A stretch of 64,000 nucleotides of DNA, from contig NC_072813.1 in NCBI RefSeq assembly GCF_003013715.1, forward strand, positions 1,178,001 through 1,242,000. The letters run 5' to 3'. The notes under the pieces are model-generated. The model was not told where the DNA came from. It searched no databases and worked only from the letters and a program-made list of their open reading frames with translations. Below are positions 41,935 through 51,203 of this stretch, one piece after another; position 1 is the stretch's first letter, and every line of letters begins with the position of its first letter. The DNA comes from Candidozyma auris. Its lineage: Eukaryota; Ascomycota; Pichiomycetes; Serinales; Metschnikowiaceae. A program made the position numbers and the translations under genes.

Positions 41935-42525
41935 ATGTCGACAGAAGCAGTCAAAGACGACCAGCCGGTCGACCCATTACAGCAAAAACGCATTTCCACC
42001 GCGCCAGTGCTGCGAATCATCCCTCCTTTGAACTTTTGCCCTGTCGAGAAGCAGCTCTATAGATCTGGCCAGCCGCTGGTGATCAACCAGTCTTTTTTGC
42101 AAGAATTGAATCTCAAAACCATCATTTGGCTCGCGAGTGAAGAGCCCGCTGAAGAGTTTTTAGACTACTGCTCTCGTCAGAACATAAATATTGAGTTTGT
42201 GGGGATGATCAACGACTACAACTACTCCAACATAAATCCTTGGGATCTGTTGGACGAGAGAACAATTAAAAATGCTTTGGAGCTTGTGTGTAATAAAGAC
42301 AATTACCCGCTACTAGTTTGCTGTGGGATGGGTCGTCATAGAACGGGTGCTGTCATAGGATGTCTAAGAAGACTACAGGGCTGGAATTTGGCCAGTGTGT
42401 CCGAGGAGTATAGACGTTTTGCGGGAGCTCGTGGGGGTAGAATCTTGGTCGAGCTTCTCATAGAGAGCTTCGATGTGCTGACAGTAGAGGTGGAGCCACT
42501 GAAACTTCCCGATTTCTTACGCTGA
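41935..42525 (+). CDS. OCA1: Oca1-type atypical dual-specificity phosphatase
   Basis: A 196-residue phosphatase-fold protein of the Oca1/Siw14 family, which act in oxidative cell-cycle arrest and inositol pyrophosphate metabolism. It matches Oca1 well: [28 protein letters not shown], then the active-site loop CGMGRHR (Cys130 to Arg136, CX5R), followed by [20 protein letters not shown] and [20 protein letters not shown]. Length and motif order agree with the family. A CACGTG box lies 81 bp upstream. Confidence 0.9.
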   Translation: MSTEAVKDDQPVDPLQQKRISTAPVLRIIPPLNFCPVEKQLYRSGQPLVINQSFLQELNLKTIIWLASEEPAEEFLDYCSRQNINIEFVGMINDYNYSNINPWDLLDERTIKNALELVCNKDNYPLLVCCGMGRHRTGAVIGCLRRLQGWNLASVSEEYRRFAGARGGRILVELLIESFDVLTVEVEPLKLPDFLR

Positions 42526-43606
42526 TCGAGAAAGACAAACTATAAGTAGCTCGCCGATGCGTGGAGAGTGGCCGATATACTTTTTCCTCTTCCATGTTGC
42601 TCATACTCCGGTGGTTAGGAAGTGGCCTTCTTTAATTGGAAACGGAAGTGAGAAAAATCCAGCTGTGTATCGCGGCTTGTCTTCATGATGAGATCAGAAA
42701 GTAGCATTGAAGGGTTTGGTTTTAGGAGTTCTTCTTGAACTTGAGTCGAGTTAACTTCATTACAGCTTCATCACAAGCAATTGGCTCGGTTGATCTCATA
42801 AGTGCTTCACATGAGCACAGCTGCCCCTCTTGTTTCGATGCTCAATACTTAAGCAGTCATGCTATTCACCAAAAAAGAAAGCAAAATTCATTCGCCATCA
42901 AGTTCATGGATTTATTGATAGCATGAACGTAGGTTTTGGTACCTTCTCATGGCTTCTCAATTTGCATCCCGTCATGCGTCAGTCTACACTGAAAATGCTT
43001 TCTGCGTTCTTGAGTCCGCATCAGTTGGGTAATTCGCCTCATCAAGGTCCTTACCACGTATGTGCTTGTCTTATTTTTACAGTATATAATTACGTTGGTT
43101 GCAAAATGCGATAATCGCGAGGCATGTTTAACATTAGAATCGTGACTGTAAAGTACATTTTCTTCTGGTGTCACTCTCTGGCTTGATTCTCTTCGAAAAC
43201 TCTACTCATCTAGTTCCATCCCACTCACCCCAGCTCTTTCTCTGTTCCCAATCCTGGGACCTCTTTCTTTGTGGCTCAACCCCAGTGACACTCCTGCACC
43301 AAGCACACTCACCAATCTCGCGCTGGAGGCAAACATACCCCCTCAGTTCTTCATTGCTCAATCCAAATCTCTCTTTCAGGGAACAAAATAACTGCTTTTT
43401 TGGCCTTGCCGGAGAACGTTTTGTTCAAATCACCTGCTGGTTTCTGTCGAGAAGATCACCACTTTAGCTTCAATTTTCCTCTGGTTGCATTTGTCTCACG
43501 TGATAAACAAGCGGTTTCCTGACCCATCCAGTTCACCCCCTACAGTCACTTCCTGATCATCTGAATTCATTCACCAAACTACAAGTATCTATTCTGAAAG
43601 TTTACT
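42526..43606. other. Intergenic OCA1-ATG33
   Basis: No gene seen. The last 450 bases are pyrimidine-rich. CACGTG at 43497-43502 lies 105 bp before the next ATG. Confidence 0.5.
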
Positions 43607-44359
43607 ATGGGTACGTGCATAACCGTTATCAAGGTCGTTGGGGCCTCGTCGTTGGGGCTCTTGAGCGGGAACTTGGCGTTTCAGTCATACAAGAGGGTGC
43701 CTGAGTTGATAAGACAGTTGAACAACCAAGTCTCCATCTCTTCCACCCAGGCAGTTTCTGTGTTGAGAGCGGTCACCAACAACATCTACATCTCAACCGC
43801 AGCAAACGTCTTGTTTGCTTCCTTGACCACCTACTTGTTCTCCACCGCCTACAAGTACTCGCCTCCCTCGGGAAGACACCCCTATCTTTTGTACTGCGCC
43901 GTGGGCGCTCCTTTGGCACTTGCTCTGTATGTTCTTCAGGCGAAAAGTGCTGATGTCAAGATTGTGAAGCGTGCTGGTTTGCAGCAGAAACATGTTGAGG
44001 GACAGGTGGCCAGCAAGAGCGACGCTGCTACAACCGCTCCTGCTCCTGCTCCTGCTCCTGTTCAAGCGAATGAGGACTCTGATGGCTCGTTGGGCAAGTC
44101 GTACATCCATGTAAGCGACTCTCTGTCCAGCTCATCTACGCCCTCCACGACGTCTCCAAACTCTCCTCAACAGCAGGCCACCGACATTCATCCAACCACG
44201 TCTGCTATTGAGCAGGAGGTAGAAGAGGCTTTGAGCAAGAAAGAGTACATCAACAACTTGGAGACGGTAAAGAAGTCGTACAAGACCGCATTTACCATTT
44301 CGAGTGCGGCGTTTGTTGTGAGCGCCATTGGCCTTGTAGGAGACTTCTTCTTCATCTGA
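43607..44359 (+). CDS. ATG33: Atg33/Scm4-like mitochondrial outer-membrane protein
   Basis: A 250-residue membrane protein. The N-terminus (TCITVIKVVGASSLGLLSG) and the motif RHPYLLY at residues 90-96 match the yeast Atg33/Scm4 family; Atg33 is an outer mitochondrial membrane factor for mitophagy. Predicted membrane segments lie at about 5-25, 62-80, 94-110 and 228-249. A hydrophilic Ala/Pro/Ser-rich linker (about 130-200) separates the third and fourth; this makes the protein longer than S. cerevisiae Atg33 (197). A GTACGT follows the start codon, but the unspliced N-terminus already matches the family. I cannot tell Atg33 from Scm4. Confidence 0.7.
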   Translation: MGTCITVIKVVGASSLGLLSGNLAFQSYKRVPELIRQLNNQVSISSTQAVSVLRAVTNNIYISTAANVLFASLTTYLFSTAYKYSPPSGRHPYLLYCAVGAPLALALYVLQAKSADVKIVKRAGLQQKHVEGQVASKSDAATTAPAPAPAPVQANEDSDGSLGKSYIHVSDSLSSSSTPSTTSPNSPQQQATDIHPTTSAIEQEVEEALSKKEYINNLETVKKSYKTAFTISSAAFVVSAIGLVGDFFFI

Positions 44360-44718
44360 GAAAAGTGTAACTACAAAATCATCATTACGAAGAACCTACA
44401 GTGTATGTTTGATTTAGCCTGCGGCGTTTAACATAGTCCTTTTTTTTTTTTTGTTTCTTGCCTCATGTAGAGTGTTGCTAGCGCTGCTTGCGGTTAGTCG
44501 GCAATGAACAATACTCTGATTGTGTATCTTATCTTGTGCGGAAACCGCTGGTAGATTGCTTCCGCACTCAGGCGCAAGCACGTGCTACATGGTCACGCGA
44601 AAGAACCGTTACAAATCGCTCCCTGACCCGAGGATTTAACCATCCAACCAGCAACCCCTGAGATTTAAATTAAATCAAAATTAATTTCTCCCGTGCTCGT
44701 CTATATACTACCAGAGTC
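44360..44718. other. ATG33-HYR1 spacer
   Basis: A 359-bp spacer with a T-rich tract (44440-44452). A CACGTG box (44579-44584) lies 135 bp upstream of HYR1. Confidence 0.5.
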
Positions 44719-45204
44719 ATGTCTAAATTCTACGATCTCAAGCCATTGGATGCCAGAGGCGAGCCTTTCCCTTTCTCGGAGTTAAAGGGCAAAGTTGTTG
44801 TCATAATCAACGTTGCCTCCAAATGTGGCTTTACGCCTCAGTATAAGGAGTTGGAAGAATTGAACAAAAAATACAAGGACAAAGGAGTTCAGTTGATCGG
44901 ATTTCCTTGTAACCAGTTCGGCGGTCAGGAGCCCGGCAGCTCGGAGGAGATTGCGTCTTTCTGCCAGCTTAATTATGGCGTCACTTTTCCAGTGCTCAAG
45001 AAGATCGAGGTCAATGGCGATAATGCAGACCCAGTGTATAAGTGGTTGAAGGAACAAAAGTCTGGACTCTTGGGCCTTACTAGGATTAAATGGAACTTCG
45101 AGAAGTTTTTGATTGACAAGCAAGGTAATGTCGTGGAGAGATACTCGTCGCTTACTAAGCCAAAGTCGTTGGAGCCCAAGATCGAGGAGTTGTTGAAGGC
45201 TTAA
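44719..45204 (+). CDS. HYR1: Thiol-dependent glutathione peroxidase-like protein
   Basis: A 161-residue peroxidase of the Gpx3/Hyr1 group, which reduces hydroperoxides with thioredoxin and can sense peroxide for the Yap1/Cap1 factor. The peroxidatic Cys36 is in NVASKCGFTPQ, Cys64 in GFPCNQFGGQEPG and the resolving Cys82 in SFCQLNYGV; all three are at the same positions as in yeast Gpx3. The Trp-Asn-Phe active-site helper motif is in RIKWNFEKFL. Length matches the family. Gpx2 is a close alternative. Confidence 0.93.
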   Translation: MSKFYDLKPLDARGEPFPFSELKGKVVVIINVASKCGFTPQYKELEELNKKYKDKGVQLIGFPCNQFGGQEPGSSEEIASFCQLNYGVTFPVLKKIEVNGDNADPVYKWLKEQKSGLLGLTRIKWNFEKFLIDKQGNVVERYSSLTKPKSLEPKIEELLKA

Positions 45205-47460
45205 CGCTAGGGCCGCGTGGTTGAAACGTTGAATTATGATAGTGTTGTTCTTTGTGTGATTAGTAGTAACTAGCTTTTAATTGACCATATGTTGGACATG
45301 GTGGAGGTGTAGTTACGGTAGAGGTAACTGAAAAGCGTAATTGTCGATTAATTAATGTGTTGGTTTTAAAAGTTTTGGAAGTAGAGGCGAATAGCCAAAG
45401 CTGTGAAGTTTATTGTGATGTTCTTCTGTAGACTAGTTGATATGTTGGAGTCTGCATCCTGTGGGTGATTCTGTCACAACAATGCACTTATGATGGTTTA
45501 CACAATATGGAGAATATGAAAATCCTTTATAAAATCAGAAATAAAACACTTATACAGACCCAATCAAGAGTCATTAATTACACACTCATCGCTACCTATT
45601 CCTCAACTTGTGTAGTACCATCATCTGAACTGGCCGTGTTATAGGCACCTTTTCGCAACCATCATATCACATAACCACAACGATACGAAGTGCGTAATAT
45701 CTAGCAATTGAGGGGCATAGTCACGCATGACTTAGTGAACCTTCTCTTTTAGCGGGGCATCTACGAGAATCTGAATCGCATGGGATACTTCGCTTCGCTC
45801 ATCGGTGCTGTCCAGTTATGTGTATTCATGCTAGCTCACGCTGACATCGTTGACAAGCCACCTCCTCAGAATGGCTGCAAACCGCGAACAAGGAACATTC
45901 TCGAACTACCCCTGAGATTGCACAAATGGAATTGTTTAGCGATACAGAATCCAATGGGGGCCATATGAACAGGGATAGCGAGATGTTATACGGGTTGGAA
46001 TGGGAAGAGTGGAAGGGGTACGTGGGTAAGAGAACAAGCAGAGCCATTGCGCAAAACCAGTAAAGCAGAAGCATGAGCTGAAACAGACGTTAGGACACAG
46101 TCATGGTTGGTTCACATATTTCATCCCACCTAGGAGGTGATAATAACCAGCAGTTAGAGTACAACTTGAGTAATTCTAACCACGTTTCAGTTGTAATTGC
46201 GCAGAAGACACCATGTGAGGAAAGTGAAATAGGAGTGTAGACATAGATAAGGAAGCATAGAGAGGCATTGAGACAGTGAGGCACTAAACTAGTGCAGCAA
46301 CCAATGCCAGCTCAGCGTGCTCCCAAGCTTCTACTCGCAATCTGCAAGTGCCTTTAAGGGTAGTGACTTCCTACTTCCTGTTTCACTTGGATCTGGTCAC
46401 CTCGCTCCACACTAGTACTGTGGCAAAACCAAAGACACAGCTAGTAGCCAACGTGAAACGTAGCAGTAGACCGAAGCACCATTGAGATTTCACGCTCTCA
46501 CACTTTCAAGCTTTCACGCTTCCTTCCAAATTTCTTTGTAGCGCCACCTGTCAACACCTGTAACGTGTTCGCTCGTTTGTTGGGCCAACGGTGGGGTGAC
46601 CTAACGACTGCGAAAAAACGTCACCGTCGGTGTTCAACCAACAGGCGAGCGAGAGGCGAACGGGAAAAGACCAGAGAAAAAATATAGTACGAGGAATTGT
46701 TGGGCAGCAAGAAAAACAAGAGAAAAAGGAAATAAACCAAAGGAAAAAGAAGGAACAAATCTGTCCATTGGCTTGGAGCCACAACGGCCTTGCTAGGATG
46801 CTGCCTCTCTTGCCGGGCCGCTGCCGTTTGCGCCCCAGTGGGTCCACTCTCTTATCGCTTCGCAGCCACCGATCGATCGATCCACAGGCACTGGTCTTGT
46901 CCTCAGGCCCAGCGACCCCCTCATCCACACTCAATTGCCTGCATTCTAATCATACAAGGTTCTTTTAAAGTTGTTGCTCATTCGGTTTAGAAAGGCAAAG
47001 ACAGCTTAGTTTCATTTTTTTTTTTTTTTTTTTTAGGTGCCTCCCCCCAATGTCAGTGTTTGGGCGCCCCGGGCGGTTTCCTCTTGTGACTAATTCCACT
47101 GCTCTCGAAAACCGCACCGACCCCCCTGCACTGGGCCCCAGCGCGCGCATTCCTACTGGAGCCTTCCACACCTTTCTCCTATCTTCCCTCGCCCCAGTAA
47201 TTCCCCAGACAGGCCTGGTATTAAACTCCCCCCCATCGCACCCTCAACCTGCTCCTATCCTTATACCTTTTTCAAGCCGTTTCCAAGTGCACCTCCCCAA
47301 ATCGATCCCACCCACCTACCAATACCGACTCCTTTCCGTCGCTCACTAGCATCTGTAAATATTACCACTACTACTGCAACTTCCCCTGCAGCTTTTAGAT
47401 CATCTTGCCGGCAAGATTCAGTCCCTCCTTACCATTTGATACCAACCTGCTTAATCCCTA
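45205..47460. other. Intergenic HYR1-kinase, 2.26 kb
   Basis: No gene seen. The region contains several copies of the recurring GGCTGCRAAA word (45870, 46604, and minus strand near 46859-46868), a T20 run at 47015-47034, and a C/T-rich leader up to the kinase ATG. Confidence 0.5.
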
Positions 47461-48876
47461 ATGTCCGCGGCACACGACGCTTATGAGTCGCTGCAGTGCC
47501 TCTTGAATGGCAAGTACCGCTACGTTGGCCCGATCCAGAAGGGATCGTTTGGCAAAGTCACCTTGGCGGAGAACACTGACACCGGCACTAAGGTGGCCTT
47601 GAAAGCCATGCTTAAGTCCTCAAAGGAGGTGGCCAGAATGGCTAGACACGAGATCTCCATCTTGCAAGCCTTGGGTTCGGGCAACCCTCACATTTGCCAG
47701 CTCGTGGACCACTTTGAGACGTCGGAGTACATCGTGTTGGCCCTCGAGTACTGTGAAAACGGCGATTTGTACGATGTCATCCACTCTGAGTCGGCCTCCC
47801 ACCCCCGTGCGGTCGACGTATGGAAGTTGGCTAAGGAAATATACCTGGGCGTGTCGTATGCCCACGGCAAGGGCATCTACCACCGTGACTTGAAACCAGA
47901 GAACATCTTGTTCACCATAGATGGCACGGTCAAGATCTGCGATTGGGGCTTGGCCACTACCTCGAGACTCTCGTCCGACTTTAATGTGGGGACAGAGAAA
48001 TACATGGCCCCAGAGTGTTTTTCCAATAGCGCTCTCGCTGGGTCCTCGTACAAGATAGACTGCAAGTACACCGACTACTGGTCGTTCGGAATCACCCTCT
48101 TGACTGCTGTGTTTGGAACCAGTCCATTCAAGCCAGTGCGAGCCAACGACGATGTGTGGGGCTCAGCAGACACCTTCCGTCGCAAGAACAAGTCGGTGAA
48201 AAAGTCCTTGGAGAGCGACTACAATTTCAAGAATTTTGTACTTTACAACAAGCCTGAAGTGTTGTACGACATCTATCCTTCGATGAACGAGAACTGCTTC
48301 CGCATATTCATGAAGTTGTTGAAGGTGGGAGGCGTGGATGAAGATATCGAAAGCTATGTGCGCAAGATTGAGCGCAGAGACTTAGATGCGTTCATTCAGG
48401 ATCTCGAAGAGAACTGGAAGTATGGCTTGACAGTGTGGGAAGAAGATGAGCTTTACGAATACGAAGAGGATGGAGTGGAGGACCTCTTCGACATGGATGG
48501 CTTCACGGATTTGACCAAGAGAACTGAGTACAATGAGGAAGAGGAAGGTGAAGAGGAGGAAGAAGAACAAGAAAATACCCAAGACAACGACAAATATGCT
48601 GCTGGTGGCTTTGCGGTGCCTGAGACGACAACGGCGCTGGTGCAAGTTCCAGTGGTGAAGCAGCATAGCCTTCCCGTGCCGTCGCTTGTGGAGTCGACGT
48701 ACCAGCCTAAACTGTGGTACGACTTGCAGGATGAGCTTGACGACACTGAGTTTAACAAGTTGTTTTCGACCTTGAGCGTCAAGAGTGTGACGCCTATTCC
48801 CATAGAGGAGACGAACAAGTCGATGGACGAGGATGGCCGGAATATCCGCATTGTGGAGAAGGAGGTGATGGCATAA
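47461..48876 (+). CDS. Ksp1/Sks1/Vhs1-type Ser/Thr protein kinase
   Basis: A 471-residue kinase of the fungal Ran1-like group (Sks1, Vhs1, Ksp1), which act in glucose adaptation, cell-cycle and TORC1/PKA-linked control. The kinase domain starts at about residue 20: glycine loop QKGSFGKV, ATP lysine Lys48, HRDLKPEN at 141-148, activation loop start DWG at 161-163 in place of the usual DFG, then NVGTEKYMAPE. The insert SSYKIDCKYTDYWSFGITL is typical of the group. The C-terminal part has an acidic tract (about 355-380) and a short conserved-looking tail. Length resembles Sks1 and Vhs1 (460-500), not the long Ksp1. Confidence 0.85.
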   Translation: MSAAHDAYESLQCLLNGKYRYVGPIQKGSFGKVTLAENTDTGTKVALKAMLKSSKEVARMARHEISILQALGSGNPHICQLVDHFETSEYIVLALEYCENGDLYDVIHSESASHPRAVDVWKLAKEIYLGVSYAHGKGIYHRDLKPENILFTIDGTVKICDWGLATTSRLSSDFNVGTEKYMAPECFSNSALAGSSYKIDCKYTDYWSFGITLLTAVFGTSPFKPVRANDDVWGSADTFRRKNKSVKKSLESDYNFKNFVLYNKPEVLYDIYPSMNENCFRIFMKLLKVGGVDEDIESYVRKIERRDLDAFIQDLEENWKYGLTVWEEDELYEYEEDGVEDLFDMDGFTDLTKRTEYNEEEEGEEEEEEQENTQDNDKYAAGGFAVPETTTALVQVPVVKQHSLPVPSLVESTYQPKLWYDLQDELDDTEFNKLFSTLSVKSVTPIPIEETNKSMDEDGRNIRIVEKEVMA

Positions 48877-49337
48877 ACCTTCAATGACGATTACGAAATA
48901 GTGTCTAATGAATTACGAGCATATAGCAGGGTAGTGTAGCAGTGAAGAAGGTAAATTGTATTCTCACGAGATGAGCGGAGCGTAACCGGAGCGATACAGA
49001 GGGTTTCAAAGGCCTGATAGTGCGCACGTAAAGCCGGTCCAGGATCTCATAGAGGGCAGCGAAGCCTGAGTCATAGAAGCATGCAACGGCTGCGAAAGCG
49101 GGTAGAGTCCTGATGCAAGGAATCATATTGGAGCCAGTGATATCTAAAGAAGGACTACGGTTTCGGGAGCACCAATCAATGTTCAGTATATATAACATCA
49201 TGAATGAATTGTTTTGAAGTAGAAAGTTCTCACTCCTAATACGTCCACACATTATAGCTTTGTGTCTGGTGGAGCCTGAAGCTTTCAACTGAGGTAGCGA
49301 CGACATTGTCGCGGGAAACCCAGAGGTCAGCTCCACG

Positions 49338-49344
49338 TGAGTCA
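49338..49344. promoter_or_regulatory. Gcn4-type site TGAGTCA upstream of ILV5
   Basis: The palindromic TGA(C/G)TCA bZIP site lies about 295 bp before ILV5 and abuts a CACGTG box (49334-49339). It fits general amino-acid control of a branched-chain gene. Confidence 0.45.
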
Positions 49345-49496
49345 CTAGCGGTGTTATACAAATTGACTTGATCTTTGAAACGACACTTATTGGAAATTAG
49401 ACCCAAAGCGCATAATGGCTAAATAGAAGCATGCTGGATCTGCCCAGTAAGGAGAGCCTGATATCGTTGCACCTGGGCGGCCTCTCATTTGCGGGG

Positions 49497-49506
49497 CCGA
49501 TACCGG
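49497..49506. promoter_or_regulatory. Leu3-type site CCGATACCGG upstream of ILV5
   Basis: Matches the inverted CCG-N4-CGG half-site arrangement bound by Leu3 and lies about 130 bp upstream of the ILV5 ATG. ILV5 is a known Leu3 target in S. cerevisiae. Confidence 0.55.
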
Positions 49507-49567
49507 GCCTGCACCGGGCACAGGAAAGATTTTTCACCTCTTGTCCAAGTGGTCGCTCTCGTCGACA

Positions 49568-49573
49568 TATAAA
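49568..49573 (+). promoter_or_regulatory. TATA box of ILV5
   Basis: TATAAA (in CATATAAAGAG) lies 64 bp before the ATG. Confidence 0.55.
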
Positions 49574-49636
49574 GAGCGCTCCATTCGCATAGGTTCACTC
49601 AATCCCTATACTTTTTCCGTTCACATATTCTTTTCA

Positions 49637-50839
49637 ATGTCCTTCAGAAACGCTACCATCCGCATGGCTCGCCAGGCTTCTGGCGCTGCCGCTAAGCAGA
49701 TTGCTGCTAAGAGAAGCCTTGCTGCCTTGGCTACCAGATCCGCTGCTGCTACTAAGCCTGTCGTGAGTGCCGCTCCATTGGCTACCCGTGGTCTTAAAAC
49801 CATCAATTTTGGTGGCACCGAAGAGGTTGTCCACGAGCGTGCTGACTGGCCCAGAGAGAAATTGTTGGAGTACTTCAAGAACGACACCATGGCGCTTATT
49901 GGTTACGGGTCCCAGGGTTACGGTCAGGGTTTGAACTTGAGAGACAATGGTTTGAACGTGATCATCGGTGTTAGAAAGAACGGTGCCTCCTGGAAGGCTG
50001 CCATTGAGGACGGCTGGGTGCCAGGCGAGAACTTGTTCGACGTCAAGGAGGCCATCACTAAGGGTACGATCATCATGAACTTGTTGTCTGACGCAGCCCA
50101 GTCCGAGACGTGGCCAGACCTCAAGCCATTGATCACCGAGGGCAAGACCTTGTACTTCTCCCACGGATTCTCTCCAGTCTTCAAGGACTTGACCAAGGTT
50201 GAGCCTCCATCCAACGTGGATGTCATCTTGGCTGCTCCAAAGGGTTCCGGTAGAACCGTGAGATCCTTGTTTTTGGAGGGCAGAGGTATCAACTCCTCTT
50301 ACGCCGTGTGGAACGATGTCACCGGCAAGGCCGAGGAGAAGGCCATTGCCATGGCTGTGGCCATTGGCTCTGGTTACGTGTACCAGACCACTTTCGAGAG
50401 AGAGGTCAACTCTGACTTGTACGGTGAGAGAGGCTGCTTGATGGGTGGTATCCACGGTATGTTCTTGGCTCAGTACGAAGTGTTGAGAGAGAACGGTCAC
50501 ACCCCATCCGAGGCTTTTAACGAGACCGTCGAGGAGGCCACCCAGTCTTTGTACCCATTGATCGGTAAGTACGGTATGGACTACATGTACGATGCCTGCT
50601 CCACCACTGCCAGAAGAGGTGCCTTGGACTGGTATCCAAGATTCAAGGACGCTTTGAAGCCAGTGTTCGTTGAGTTGTACGAATCTGTCAAGAATGGTAC
50701 CGAGACTCAGAGATCTTTGGACTTCAACGGTGCCCCAGACTACAGAGAGAGATTGGAGGAGGAGTTGGAGACCATCAGAAACATGGAGATCTGGAAGGTC
50801 GGTAAGGAGGTGAGAAAGTTGCGTCCTGAGAACCAGTAA
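49637..50839 (+). CDS. ILV5: Ketol-acid reductoisomerase, mitochondrial
   Basis: The second common step of isoleucine and valine synthesis: NADPH-dependent isomeroreduction of acetohydroxy acids in the mitochondrial matrix. It has 400 residues from the ATG at 49637; the open frame further upstream begins at TTG and overlaps the TATA region. The first 45 or so residues are rich in Arg, Ala and Ser without acids (presequence). The NADPH motif IGYGSQGYGQGLNLRDNG, LLSDAAQSETWPDL, HGFSPVF, APKGSGRTVRSLF and the C-terminal knotted domain with GCLMGGIHGMFLAQYE and CSTTARRGALDW are present. Codon use is strongly biased, as expected for a highly expressed gene; this leaves the opposite strand open as a 420-codon shadow. 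Confidence 0.97.
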   Translation: MSFRNATIRMARQASGAAAKQIAAKRSLAALATRSAAATKPVVSAAPLATRGLKTINFGGTEEVVHERADWPREKLLEYFKNDTMALIGYGSQGYGQGLNLRDNGLNVIIGVRKNGASWKAAIEDGWVPGENLFDVKEAITKGTIIMNLLSDAAQSETWPDLKPLITEGKTLYFSHGFSPVFKDLTKVEPPSNVDVILAAPKGSGRTVRSLFLEGRGINSSYAVWNDVTGKAEEKAIAMAVAIGSGYVYQTTFEREVNSDLYGERGCLMGGIHGMFLAQYEVLRENGHTPSEAFNETVEEATQSLYPLIGKYGMDYMYDACSTTARRGALDWYPRFKDALKPVFVELYESVKNGTETQRSLDFNGAPDYRERLEEELETIRNMEIWKVGKEVRKLRPENQ

Positions 50840-51203
50840 GCGCTTTCTCTGTCTTTGATTCAAAAAAAATTTGTCTGTATATCTCGTAATGGTCAAGAAG
50901 GACTAGCGAGGCCATTCAATTCTGCTTATGCCTTTGCTCGCTTTTTTTATATATATACTGGCGAGGGCTTTGGTTGAGGTTATTTTATAATTTGTGCATA
51001 GGAACGTCCTGTTTGTTGAATAAACATGTTCCACGAGCAATGTGTAGCTCACTTATAAATTAGTAGATTATTAAGTTTTTGTTGAAGCTGTTGTGTCGTT
51101 TAGCCTGCTATGTGTTGCTAGGCGGTCACTGCACAATGCTCACATCTGCCCCAGACTTCCCTTACTTTGAACCACCAATCTCCTAGATCCATAGACCTGA
51201 ATT
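50840..51203. other. ILV5-LAM spacer
   Basis: A 364-bp AT-rich spacer with ILV5 3' UTR (TTTTTTTATATATATA near 50942) and the next promoter. No gene seen. Confidence 0.5.

Larger units (their letters stand above)
48877..49636. other. Intergenic kinase-ILV5
   Basis: No gene seen; a 146-codon minus-strand frame (48905-49345) starts at GTG and has no domain. The region holds the ILV5 promoter with Gcn4-like, Leu3-like and TATA sites. Confidence 0.55.

Noticed and set aside
47015..47036. T20-AG as a splice acceptor for a 5' UTR intron of the kinase gene
   Set aside because: No GTATGT or GTAAGT donor with a branch site was found upstream; more likely a homopolymer tract.
48905..49345. 146-codon minus-strand frame upstream of ILV5
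   Set aside because: Starts at GTG, has no domain, and overlaps the ILV5 regulatory sites.
49634..50896. 420-codon minus-strand frame opposite ILV5
   Set aside because: It is the mirror of a strongly codon-biased gene, its composition is Leu/Val/Ser/Gly-rich with no domain, and its apparent N-terminal end lies in ILV5 3' sequence. A shadow.
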